Position numbers and translations under genes: made by a program
NCBI RefSeq assembly: GCF_019603315.1
Contig: NZ_CP080649.1
Coordinates: forward strand, 2,676,176-2,740,175
DNA: 64,000 nt
Direction: 5' to 3'
Origin: Ruficoccus sp. ZRK36
Lineage (GTDB): Bacteria; Verrucomicrobiota; Verrucomicrobiia; Opitutales; Cerasicoccaceae
In this document: positions 8,328 to 16,397 of the stretch, in pieces
How positions within the stretch are numbered: position 1 is the first letter of the stretch
Layout of the letters: each line of letters begins with the position of its first letter
The notes under the pieces: model-generated
What the model saw: the letters and a program-made list of their open reading frames with translations, nothing else
The model's database searches: none
What the model was told of the DNA's origin: nothing

Positions 8328-11300
8328 ATGTTCCCTAAAACCCAACTCCCCCAACTGATCCCCAATCGCCTCGGTAACTGCCTGGACCGGCTCAAAAGTG
8401 CCATCTGGCAAGACGAATGCCTCGTGTCTGTGGCAGCCTCCGAGCCATCCCCAACCCAGCTCCCGCTCGCCGAGGGAAAACAGCTCCAACTCACACCGGT
8501 CGAGCCCTGCTCATCCTGGGGGAAACTTTTTGACCAGCGTTGGTGCAGAGTCACGCTCAACAAGCCCGCTGATGCCAACACCTGGCTGCACTGGATCGAT
8601 CAGGGTGAGGCCACTCTCTACGTCGATGACGAGCCGTACTATGGCTTCAATGTCGCGCACCGTTACTGCCGCCTGCCCGAGGGTGTAAAGGTGCTCTGGG
8701 TGCAGTCGAGCTGCATCCAGAGCGCGATCTGGCACCCGGAGGCCAAGCCCATGAAGGCGGGCAGTTTGTTTGAAAAGGCCTTTATCGCTCGCCGTGACGA
8801 TGAGGCCTGGGGAGCCTACCATGATTTGAAGTGCCTCTTTGACCTGGCTCTCGACCAGCGCCGCCGGGAAAACCCGCAGGCACCCGAGGGGCTGGTTGGG
8901 ATCGGCTTTCAGCCGCTGCTTGAGCGTCACACCCCGGTGCTGCGCCTGATGTTTCGGGGCATGGCAGAGGCTGTGGATGCGCACGACCGCGAGGGCCCCG
9001 CCGCGTTACGCTGTGTATTGGCCGGCCTCTACAAGCAACTGCGGGATGACAAGGTCTTCTCCCGCTGTGTCCTGACGGGCCACGCGCATATCGACCTGGT
9101 CTGGATCTGGCCCGAGCGCATGGGCGAGCTGAAAGCCGTCAACACCTTCGCCACCGCTAACCGGCTCATGCAGGAGTACCCCGAGTACAAATTTGCCTAC
9201 AGCCAGCCCGCCAGCTATGAGGCTGTCGCCCGTCGCGAGCCGAGTCTCTACGCGCAGGTGCTGCAGCGTATCCGCGAGGGTCAGTGGCAGGCAACGGGCG
9301 CCATGTATGTGGAATCCGATACAAACCTCGCCTGTGGCGAGGCGCTCGCGCGCAGCTTCCTGCTCGGGCAGCAGGGCTTCTCGGCCATCAATGGAAATCG
9401 CTCTCGCCTGACCTGGCTGCCCGATGTCTTCGGCTACTCGGCCTGTCTGCCGCAGATCATGGCGCAAACTGGCGTGGACTACTTTTTCACCACCAAGCTG
9501 AAATGGAACGCCGTCAACCGCTTCCCCTACAGCAGTTTCGTCTGGCGCGGCAACGATGGCTCCGAAGTCCTAGCCCACGTCACGCCGGAGGCTGGCTATA
9601 ACGGCGATGTCAGTGTCGGCGGTGTCGTCGGCCCCATGCTGACCCATCAGCAGGCGGATGTGCATCAGGAGTACCTCCTGCCCACCGGCTACGGTGACGG
9701 CGGTGGCGGCCCCACCGACGAGATGATGGAGCGTGCCCGCCGGTTGGGAAATCTTCCCGGCATGCCTGCTATGGAGTGGGACCATCCAGAGTCGTTTTTC
9801 GAGCGCATGGAGTCCGTCAAATCAGAGCTGCCCGTCCATCAGGGCGAGTGCTATCTGGAGTATCATCGCGGTACCTACACGACCCACGGAAACCTCAAGG
9901 CTGCCTTTCGCGGGCTCGAGCGTGCCCTCCAGCTGGCCGAGGCCGTGTCTGCCGCCACCGGCCAGCGCTGGGATCTGGAGCACGCCTGGAAGCGACTCGT
10001 CTTCGCGCAGTTCCACGACTACATCCCCGGCAGCTCTGTTTGGGACGTCTACCTGGAGGGGGTGCCCGAACTCGAAGCGCTCGCTGAGGATCAACGGGCC
10101 AAGGCGGCGGATGCGCTCAACGTTGAGGATGGCGAGCTCTGTGTGTTTAACCCGCACGCCATCACGGTTAAAAAGTGGATCAAACCGACCGCTAAAAAGA
10201 AGCCCGTCTATGTGACGCTACCTCCGCTCAGTGGATCGTGTATCGATAATGTCATGACAGCCGAGCCCGAGTCTGTACACGTTAAGGGAAAGACCGTCTC
10301 CAACGGACTGGCTTCATTTCGCGTCAACGCCTCCGGCTGGATTGACCGGCTGGAGTGGGAGGGTGTGGCCGTGCCCCTGAGCGGCCCGCTCGGGCAGCTC
10401 ACGCTTCACCCAGACCGAGCCGCCCGTTATGATGCCTGGGACATCGACCGCCATGTCCTGGCTCTCGGTGAAGTCTGCAAGGCCAAGCCCACGCTCGAAC
10501 CTTTCGCGGACGGTCCCCAGCGGGCCGGTGTACGTGTAAGCCGCCCCGTGGGTGATAAAAGCACCGCCACGGTGAGCTTCATCCTTGAGGCAGGAAGCCC
10601 GCTCCTCCACATCGAGGTCGAGCTCGACTGGCAGGAGCCGGAGCACTTGCTCAAGTTGCATTTCCCGACCGAGTATGCCGCCGCTCAGGCACGCTTTGGC
10701 ATCCCCTACGGCAGTGTGTTGCGGGCCCAGCAGCCCGGCTCGATGGGCGCTGAGGCCATGTGGGAGGTTCCCTTTAGCCGGTATCTCGCGGTCTTCGACG
10801 AAGGCGAGCGCGAGGGGCTCTTTGTCGTCAGCGAGTCAACGTACGGGGTCAGCGTGCGCTCGGGTAGCGTCGGCGTCAGCCTGGTGCGTAGCCCCCGTGT
10901 CAACGGTTTTGACCCCGAGCATGCTTCCCCCTGGCCGCATCATCTGAGCCGGCTGGAGGTGCCTGGTCCATATAGCGATATCGGTCGCCATGCCATTCAC
11001 TTGGCCATCGGTCGCTATGACAGCACGCTCCCACGCGAACGCCAGCCCGCCAGTCTGGCCGACACGCTTTACACGCCTCCGGTTGTGTACACGGGGAAGG
11101 AAATCTCCCCAGTGATCAAAGCGCTGGAGGGCGGAGACTCACTCGTGCCGTGTTGGGTGAAACCAGTGGAAAACAGTGGCTGGATACTGCGCCTGCATGA
11201 GGTCGGCGGACGCCGCGGCGAGTTAAACGTCCGCCTCGCCGACGGTTGGAAGCTCGAGCGCACAACGATCGAGGAGGGCGCCTTCAGCTCCTGCGGCGAT

Positions 11301-11354
11301 ACCCTACGCTTCAAGCCGTATGAGGTTGTTAGCCTCTGTGTGGTGCGCGAGTAG
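8328..11354 (+). CDS. GH38 alpha-mannosidase
   Basis: A 1008-residue glycoside hydrolase family 38 enzyme of full family length. The zinc-binding catalytic barrel has GHAHIDLVWIWPERMGELK near residue 250 (family HxHxDxxW) and WLPDVFGYSACLPQI near residue 365, in which the Asp is the catalytic nucleophile and zinc ligand. FTTKLKWNAVNRFPYSSFVW follows, and a beta-rich C-terminal half completes the protein. No signal peptide is visible, so the enzyme is probably cytoplasmic and acts on imported mannosides. The divergent AraC gene is its likely regulator. About 170 bp separate it from the downstream tmRNA gene. Confidence 0.92.
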   Translation: MFPKTQLPQLIPNRLGNCLDRLKSAIWQDECLVSVAASEPSPTQLPLAEGKQLQLTPVEPCSSWGKLFDQRWCRVTLNKPADANTWLHWIDQGEATLYVDDEPYYGFNVAHRYCRLPEGVKVLWVQSSCIQSAIWHPEAKPMKAGSLFEKAFIARRDDEAWGAYHDLKCLFDLALDQRRRENPQAPEGLVGIGFQPLLERHTPVLRLMFRGMAEAVDAHDREGPAALRCVLAGLYKQLRDDKVFSRCVLTGHAHIDLVWIWPERMGELKAVNTFATANRLMQEYPEYKFAYSQPASYEAVARREPSLYAQVLQRIREGQWQATGAMYVESDTNLACGEALARSFLLGQQGFSAINGNRSRLTWLPDVFGYSACLPQIMAQTGVDYFFTTKLKWNAVNRFPYSSFVWRGNDGSEVLAHVTPEAGYNGDVSVGGVVGPMLTHQQADVHQEYLLPTGYGDGGGGPTDEMMERARRLGNLPGMPAMEWDHPESFFERMESVKSELPVHQGECYLEYHRGTYTTHGNLKAAFRGLERALQLAEAVSAATGQRWDLEHAWKRLVFAQFHDYIPGSSVWDVYLEGVPELEALAEDQRAKAADALNVEDGELCVFNPHAITVKKWIKPTAKKKPVYVTLPPLSGSCIDNVMTAEPESVHVKGKTVSNGLASFRVNASGWIDRLEWEGVAVPLSGPLGQLTLHPDRAARYDAWDIDRHVLALGEVCKAKPTLEPFADGPQRAGVRVSRPVGDKSTATVSFILEAGSPLLHIEVELDWQEPEHLLKLHFPTEYAAAQARFGIPYGSVLRAQQPGSMGAEAMWEVPFSRYLAVFDEGEREGLFVVSESTYGVSVRSGSVGVSLVRSPRVNGFDPEHASPWPHHLSRLEVPGPYSDIGRHAIHLAIGRYDSTLPRERQPASLADTLYTPPVVYTGKEISPVIKALEGGDSLVPCWVKPVENSGWILRLHEVGGRRGELNVRLADGWKLERTTIEEGAFSSCGDTLRFKPYEVVSLCVVRE

Positions 11355-11524
11355 AGTTGCATTTCGCGCTTGAAAGTACGCCTCAGCGGGGCGATATTTA
11401 TCCTCTTGTTCTTTGAGAAACGCCCACGGGTGCATGGCGAGCGAACCGCTCGGCCTTGTGTGTCCCGTCCCGCATTTCTCAATTTTCAGGCCCCTGTCAC
11501 AGACACGCCTGAGACTCTGATTGT

Positions 11525-11876
11525 GGGGGTGTTCCGGATTCGACCCGGAGCCGTAGGGCCTGGCTGCATGCCGGAGATGATGGTTGGCTCCGTATCAAAT
11601 CCATCAAAATCATATATGGCGAACATGAATACGCCATGGCTGCCTAATTAGCGCAGTCACGCAGAAGGGCTGATACCTGTTAAGCCTGGAAGCGATCATC
11701 TAGCAGGCATAGTCCGCTCCGGGCGTCCGGGAGAGGGCCGTACTCCAACAGGACTCTCGCCTCGTGAAAGCGCGCTTTATCGCGTTCTCGAGGTTAAACT
11801 AAACATAAAGCTAAGCATGTAGACGCCTTGTCTGAAACCTCCGGACACGCGGGTTCGACTCCCGCCACCTCCACCA
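11525..11876 (+). ncRNA. ssrA: Transfer-messenger RNA (tmRNA)
   Basis: The 5' end GGGGGTG pairs with CACCTCC near the 3' end, followed by A and an encoded CCA, giving the tRNA-Ala-like acceptor arm. TTCCGGATTCGAC near the start and CTAAGCATGTAGA plus ACGCGGGTTCGACTCCCG near the end are hallmark tmRNA segments. The tag frame is best read at 11618-11647 as GGC then EHEYAMAA and TAA, ending in the hydrophobic-AA degron expected for ClpXP. The resume codon is inferred. The 352-nt length is normal for a one-piece tmRNA. Its 3' end is the integration site of the island that follows. Confidence 0.95.
11860..11874 (+). repeat. attL core (ssrA 3' end)
   Basis: TCCCGCCACCTCCAC, within the T arm and acceptor strand of ssrA, is identical to the copy at 22643-22657. 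Confidence 0.85.
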
Positions 11877-11894
11877 ATTTTTCCTATCTTGCTA

Positions 11895-11959
11895 TGTATC
11901 AACGCATAGCCTTGTGATAGAGCGATTTATCCTCGATTTGATACAACAAGTTGATACAA
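11895..11959. promoter_or_regulatory. Integrase arm-type sites, left end
   Basis: Two direct copies of TTGATACAA (11938-11946 and 11951-11959) and one inverted TGTATCAA (11895-11902) lie between attL and the integrase start. The same 9-mer recurs at the right end of the island. This is the expected layout of arm-type binding sites for a tyrosine integrase. Binding is inferred from position and repetition only. Confidence 0.6.
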
Positions 11960-11977
11960 ATCGAAAGGATGGATCAA

Positions 11978-13735
11978 GTGCCTAGGAGACCCAATGGCCT
12001 CAGGAAACGAGGCAACACTTGGGAGTATCGAAGGGTTATTCCGAGTGACGTGCGTGATTCTATTGGCAAGAGCGAGATCATCCGTTCCCTAAAGACTTCA
12101 GACTATCAGAAAGCTTCGCGCAGGTACCAAGTCTACGAGATTGAAGCCAATAACCTGATTGATAGCGCACGGCGTAAGAAAAAGCAGCAAAGCCAGTCTG
12201 AACAAAGCCCTATTCCTTCGCTGTCGACTGAGGAAATCCAGTGTATGGTGCTGCAATGGTTCCACGAGCTAGAACGAGCATCCGAGAAAGAAAGAGATGA
12301 ATACATAGACGAGGACTCTGAGATTCAGGGGAATATCATTGATGGCCTACAGGCAGACATCGCTGCACTGTCTGATGAAATAGGCCCAAGGAGTAGAGAC
12401 AAGTACCACTCAGACATTGGGCAAGAGGAAACCGATAAGCTGCTTGAGCAAAATAATGTATTCCTCTCCCGAGACTCGGACACGTATATGCTTCTTAAAA
12501 AACAGGTTGTGCGTGGGTTGATTGAAAATTATGAACGTACGATACGGAGCCTTGGTCATCGAGGATTTCATCCTTTGTATGAGTATTTTCGAAATGTAGA
12601 CGAAGTAACTCCTCCCCCGGAAAGTGTCAGAAATCATAAGCCCAAGAGTAAGGTGACGGTTCTGGCCCTTCTCGAACGCTATATGCAGGAAAAAGAAACC
12701 TCACCGCGAACTCGTTTGCAGTATGAGTCACATGCAGAACGATTTGCCGAATATATAGGACAAGACAAGTCCGTTGCTGAAATCACACGAGACGATTTCG
12801 TGAAGTACCGCGATCTACTGAAGCAGGTTCCCTCCAATGCCGCTAAGCATTTCCCCGGCTCGACCTATCAGCAGATCGTCCAAACAAAGAAAGCCAAGGA
12901 GCTGTCTAAGCTACATCCGCGTACAATCAACAAGAACTTTGAGACCCTTTCCATGCTTTTTAGACATGCCTGTGAATGGGGATGGGTAGTTCGGAACAAC
13001 GCCCAGAAGTTACAGCTATCATTGGACTCTACTAAAATTACGCAGAATGGGAATTCATTTTCTACCGATCAGCTTACCACCATCTTTTCAGCGCCCCTCT
13101 ATACTGGCTGCATAGATGATGAGAGGAATTATTCGAGGGTAGGCCCGAGAGTTGTCAAACGAGCCCGATATTGGATTCCCCTAATATCGCTTTATTCGGG
13201 GATGCGACTGAACGAGATATGCCAGCTCTACCTAGATGATTTAAAGGAATTGGATGGTATTCACTACATCATGATTCGAAAAACCAATGATGACGGATTG
13301 CCTCTTGCGGATAAACGATTGAAGAGTAAGGCAGCTATACGTGAGGTTCCCGTGCATCCCGAATTGCTGGAGCTTGGATTCATCGATTATGTGCAAGAAC
13401 AGGCAAAGAAAAAGAGCACGCGCTTGTTTCCGGAACTAAGGTACAAGAATAACGGTTACTCCGATGATTTTCAGAAGTGGTTCAATCGCTTTTTGAGGTC
13501 AGTAGGGGTAAAGAAGAAAGCACGGGAGATCTGCTTTCATTCCTTCCGCCATACATTCAGGGATGCCTTGCGTGAGGCTGAAGTATTTTCCGAGCATTAC
13601 AAAAGGATCTGTGGATGGACGGAATCTGACAGCACGGCCAGCGAATATGGTAGGGGTGTTGCTATTGCCACTCTTTACCGACAAATTTCAAAGGCGCAGT
13701 ATCCGGCCCTCGACCTCAGCCACTTAAAACGGTGA
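11978..13735 (+). CDS. Tyrosine recombinase / island integrase
   Basis: A phage-type integrase of about 585 residues. The GTG at 11978 (MPRRPNGLRKRGNTWEYRR) is preferred because AAAGGA lies 8 nt upstream; ATG 11969 and TTG 11951 are alternatives in frame. After an N-terminal arm-binding region and a SAM-like core-binding domain (about nt 12640-12960), the catalytic domain has SGMRLNEICQL (Arg I), HSFRHTFRD (HxxR) and SEYGRG (likely nucleophile Tyr). It is the first gene inside attL, which is the usual position for an integrase that uses ssrA as its target. It should excise and insert the island. Confidence 0.92.
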   Translation: MPRRPNGLRKRGNTWEYRRVIPSDVRDSIGKSEIIRSLKTSDYQKASRRYQVYEIEANNLIDSARRKKKQQSQSEQSPIPSLSTEEIQCMVLQWFHELERASEKERDEYIDEDSEIQGNIIDGLQADIAALSDEIGPRSRDKYHSDIGQEETDKLLEQNNVFLSRDSDTYMLLKKQVVRGLIENYERTIRSLGHRGFHPLYEYFRNVDEVTPPPESVRNHKPKSKVTVLALLERYMQEKETSPRTRLQYESHAERFAEYIGQDKSVAEITRDDFVKYRDLLKQVPSNAAKHFPGSTYQQIVQTKKAKELSKLHPRTINKNFETLSMLFRHACEWGWVVRNNAQKLQLSLDSTKITQNGNSFSTDQLTTIFSAPLYTGCIDDERNYSRVGPRVVKRARYWIPLISLYSGMRLNEICQLYLDDLKELDGIHYIMIRKTNDDGLPLADKRLKSKAAIREVPVHPELLELGFIDYVQEQAKKKSTRLFPELRYKNNGYSDDFQKWFNRFLRSVGVKKKAREICFHSFRHTFRDALREAEVFSEHYKRICGWTESDSTASEYGRGVAIATLYRQISKAQYPALDLSHLKR

Positions 13736-13741
13736 TGGTTA

Positions 13742-13757
13742 TTGCAACCCGTTTCAA
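13742..13757. repeat. Island palindrome copy 1 (imperfect)
   Basis: TTGCAACCCGTTTCAA just after the integrase stop differs by one base from the perfect palindrome TTGCAAC-N2-GTTGCAA seen at 16295-16310. Confidence 0.5.
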
Positions 13758-13760
13758 ATT

Positions 13761-14057
13761 TTAGCTCTGGTACCCCTCTTTCAGGTCGGGGAGGGAGTCT
13801 TTAGTTTCCCCTAATGGCGGGAACAAGCTTTCGATGGGTACTTTCAGGATATGGGCGATGATGTGCAATTCGTAATCCTGCACAGACCTTACCTGATGCT
13901 CTATCTTGGATATGCCGGTTTTTTCCAGTCCGTCTAGACCAGCAATTTGCAGTTTGGCGGCAAAGGCTTCCTGAGTCAGTCCGCGAGCGGAACGAGCCGA
14001 TGCTATCTGTTTGCCTACTACATTGCGAAAACGCCGACGTTTTGGTTGTTGCCCCAC
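13761..14057 (-). CDS. XRE-family helix-turn-helix regulator
   Basis: A 98-residue protein with a Cro/C1-type helix-turn-helix at about residues 14-72: IASARSARGLTQEAFAAKL, then a GISKIEHQVRSVQDYEL recognition region and LKVPIESLF, the usual end of the five-helix domain. The basic N-terminus (KRRRFR) may add DNA contacts. It is convergent with the integrase (26 bp between stops) and divergent from the next gene. It is the only dedicated transcription regulator in the island and is the candidate binder of the TTGCAAC palindromes. That link is inference. Confidence 0.82.
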   Translation of the reverse strand: MGQQPKRRRFRNVVGKQIASARSARGLTQEAFAAKLQIAGLDGLEKTGISKIEHQVRSVQDYELHIIAHILKVPIESLFPPLGETKDSLPDLKEGYQS

Positions 14058-14165
14058 GGCGCAAAATAATAGCAGGTTTAATCACTCTGATGTTGCCCCG
14101 TGGATCAACTGTATGATAATGTTATTTTTTACCGAAAACTAACCATAACTAAACGCTTAGCCATC

Positions 14166-14681
14166 ATGCACAGTTGTCCTGAATGCGGTCAAAACCTTCC
14201 GAATGTCGGTAAGAAATGCCCTCACTGCGATCATCGGTTCACGGATGAGGAGAAAGCAGCCTTCAAGGCCAAGCAAAAAGAATATGCTTTTGGCTGTCTG
14301 GGGCTTGTCATCCTCATGATTATCATCGGAGCAATCGCTAGCTGCATGGGAGATGATGACGGTAAAGACCTTTCTTTGGGGCATAAGCTTGCCATACTCA
14401 ACTCCAATGAGCGGGTAAGTAAGGATGATGCGACGGTTAGGCGATTTGCCTATCTACTCGATGAAATTGCTGAAAAGACTGGGTACGATAAGCAGCGTAT
14501 TGCCGATGTAACATATGGCGGCGTTGAGATGCTGAAAAAGAAATATGGGATAGAGGTTGGTTTGCTCAACTTCATGGAAGAAGCCAACACTGCCTTGGGC
14601 GAAGGCAATGAAATGAATATCCGATATGAAGATGTTGTTACCGGCATGATTATCACTATTTCGTCAGAGGCTGGACAATGA
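14166..14681 (+). CDS. Zinc-ribbon, single-pass membrane protein of unknown function
   Basis: A 171-residue protein; the start at 14166 (MHSCPECGQN) is chosen because a zinc ribbon begins immediately, although the frame is open from 14100. CPEC (4-7) and CPHC (18-21) form a short zinc ribbon. A charged linker is followed by a transmembrane helix (about 41-61, FGCLGLVILMIIIGAIASC) and a roughly 110-residue soluble tail containing LDEIAEKTGYDKQRIADVTY. No family was recognised for the tail. Island cargo, AT-rich, with no close partner gene. Confidence 0.6.
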   Translation: MHSCPECGQNLPNVGKKCPHCDHRFTDEEKAAFKAKQKEYAFGCLGLVILMIIIGAIASCMGDDDGKDLSLGHKLAILNSNERVSKDDATVRRFAYLLDEIAEKTGYDKQRIADVTYGGVEMLKKKYGIEVGLLNFMEEANTALGEGNEMNIRYEDVVTGMIITISSEAGQ

Positions 14682-14967
14682 CATATCCCGATTGGGAAGG
14701 TATGTGCCCAAACCGCTGAAACATGCCCTGTGTGAGCGAGTACTGGAGCTTTCTCAATTTCAACGAATCTGACAAAATCTTACAGTGCTGTGGTAAAAAA
14801 GGAAAAGCAGTCTGATCGTATTTTTCTCCTTAACGCACAAACCAACCTTTACCTGTTAAATGCGTTCTGAGTGTTCGTGTATGGAAAGCATTTTTTCGCC
14901 AATACGAGTTATTCAAGATAGACGTTGTTGTCCATTTTGCATAAGATGTTGCCGGTAGGCAGCACTG

Positions 14968-15636
14968 ATGAGCGGCAAGTACATACCGATAACGAAAAAG
15001 GGCTACAGCCTCTTCGAGGTTTCGTCAGCTTTGCAAAAATCCATTCGGCGTGGGCTAGAGCGGGACGCCCTCTACTGGGGCTGGGAACTGGAGCTTTCCA
15101 ACTACGGCAAATACTTCTGGAAGCGGATGGTGATCATCGCGGTCGAGGACATCGGGCCTGCTACGCAGGACGCGCACTTGCATGTGCTCAACTACCAGAA
15201 GGCTTACGAGGATTTGAAGAAACGAAAGGCCCACGAAACCTCGTTGATGATCGCCGCCGCTGTCGTCTACCTGTGCCGATGTCCGAAGAGCCGACTCTAC
15301 GATTGGGTGAAGTGCTGGATGATCGACACGCACGATCACCGAAATCTCAAGGTGCCTGACTACGCCTTGGATGTGCACACACGGCGGGGGAAGCAAATGG
15401 GCCGGACGGTCGATGACTTTTTTGAAACGGGTTGCATCATCGAGCCGCACAAGGTCGCGCAGGGCGAGACGGAATACAGGGAGACCATGCGCGAGTTCTA
15501 CTGCGAAACCTCACCCGGAGCGCGTGCGGCCAAGGAGTCTTGCAAGGTGCTGCCTGATGAGCACCCGGATCGACTGGGGAAATTCAAGAAGCCGCTTTCG
15601 GATAAGCAGCAGATCGAGTTGTTCGAAGATTTATGA
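14968..15636 (+). CDS. Orphan MgsA/RarA C-terminal domain protein
   Basis: A 222-residue protein matching the C-terminal, non-ATPase half of the MgsA/RarA (WHIP) recombination proteins: SALQKSIRRGLERDALYWG (about 20-38), then KRMVIIAVEDIGPA and IAAAVVYLCRCPKSRLYDW, which fit the family pattern A-x-x-K-S-I-R-R-G-D-x-x-A-L-Y-W, A-S-E-D-I-G and Y-L-A-x-A-P-K-S. No Walker motifs are present. In RarA this region mediates tetramer formation and SSB contact, so the protein may act at stalled or recombining forks. It overlaps the serine recombinase start by 4 bp (ATGA), so the two are translationally coupled. Base composition here is richer in GC than the rest of the island. Confidence 0.65.
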   Translation: MSGKYIPITKKGYSLFEVSSALQKSIRRGLERDALYWGWELELSNYGKYFWKRMVIIAVEDIGPATQDAHLHVLNYQKAYEDLKKRKAHETSLMIAAAVVYLCRCPKSRLYDWVKCWMIDTHDHRNLKVPDYALDVHTRRGKQMGRTVDDFFETGCIIEPHKVAQGETEYRETMREFYCETSPGARAAKESCKVLPDEHPDRLGKFKKPLSDKQQIELFEDL

Positions 15637-16265
15637 ACTACATCGCCTACTACAGAGTCTCGACGGCGCGGCAGGGAGTGAGCGGACTCGGACTTGAGGC
15701 ACAGCAGGAGGCAGTAGCCCGCTACTTGAGCACAGCGGGCGGCGTTGCGCTTGATTCCTTCGTCGAGGTCGAATCCGGCAAGAAAAAGAACCGTGTTGAG
15801 TTGGGGCGAGCTATTGCCGCCTGCAAAAAGCACAAGGCGATCCTGATTATCGCCAAACTCGACCGCTTGGCCCGCAATGTTCACTTCATCTCCGGCCTGA
15901 TGGAGGGCGGGGTGGAGTTTGTTGCAGTCGATAATCCGCACGCAAACCGCCTTATGCTGCACATGCTGGCTGCTTTTGCCGAGCATGAGCGGGAGCAGAT
16001 CAGCAAACGCACCAAGGAAGCCCTCGCCGCCGCCAAGGCTCGGGGCGTTCGGCTTGGCAGGAACGGAACAAAGCTGGCTTCTGAGAATAGGCGTAGAGCA
16101 AGCGACTTCGCCAAGGCTATACTTCCATCCATTCAGGAAATAAAAGGCCGGGGAATTGATTCTCTAAGCTCTATCGCAAGGGAATTAAACGACATGGGCA
16201 TCCATACCCGCGAGGGTGGGCAGTGGCACCCCATGAGCGTCTCCAGAGTCCTGCGTCACGCCTAG
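15633..16265 (+). CDS. Serine recombinase (resolvase/invertase family)
   Basis: A 210-residue small serine recombinase. The nucleophile is Ser10 in YYRVSTARQG. LIIAKLDRLARN supplies the conserved catalytic Arg pair, and HMLAAFAEHEREQISKRTKE forms helix E. KARGVRLGRNG links to a C-terminal DNA-binding segment with SLSSIARELNDMGIHTREGG(x)W, typical of Hin/Gin-like or transposon resolvases. It overlaps the preceding gene by 4 bp. It may invert or resolve DNA within the island; the palindrome 30 bp after its stop is a possible site, but that is speculation. Confidence 0.88.
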   Translation: MNYIAYYRVSTARQGVSGLGLEAQQEAVARYLSTAGGVALDSFVEVESGKKKNRVELGRAIAACKKHKAILIIAKLDRLARNVHFISGLMEGGVEFVAVDNPHANRLMLHMLAAFAEHEREQISKRTKEALAAAKARGVRLGRNGTKLASENRRRASDFAKAILPSIQEIKGRGIDSLSSIARELNDMGIHTREGGQWHPMSVSRVLRHA

Positions 16266-16294
16266 GCAAGCCTGTTTACCCTAGCGGGTGAGAT

Positions 16295-16310
16295 TTGCAA
16301 CCCGTTGCAA
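16295..16310. repeat. Island palindrome copy 2 (perfect)
   Basis: TTGCAAC-CC-GTTGCAA is a perfect 7-bp inverted repeat with a 2-nt centre, 30 bp after the recombinase stop and about 90 bp before the large P-loop gene. Copies at 13742 and 20613 also lie between genes. Confidence 0.6.
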
Positions 16311-16397
16311 TGAGCATGACAATGATACGCTAAGCATCCTACCATTTTGTAGCACTTTCGATTGCGTACTGCCTTGCTGCTTGTATAAACACTAGCT

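Noticed and set aside
11588-11651. Alternative tmRNA tag reading ANMNTPWLPN
   Set aside because: It begins like many tags (AN) but does not end in a hydrophobic-AA degron; the overlapping frame ending AMAA fits better.
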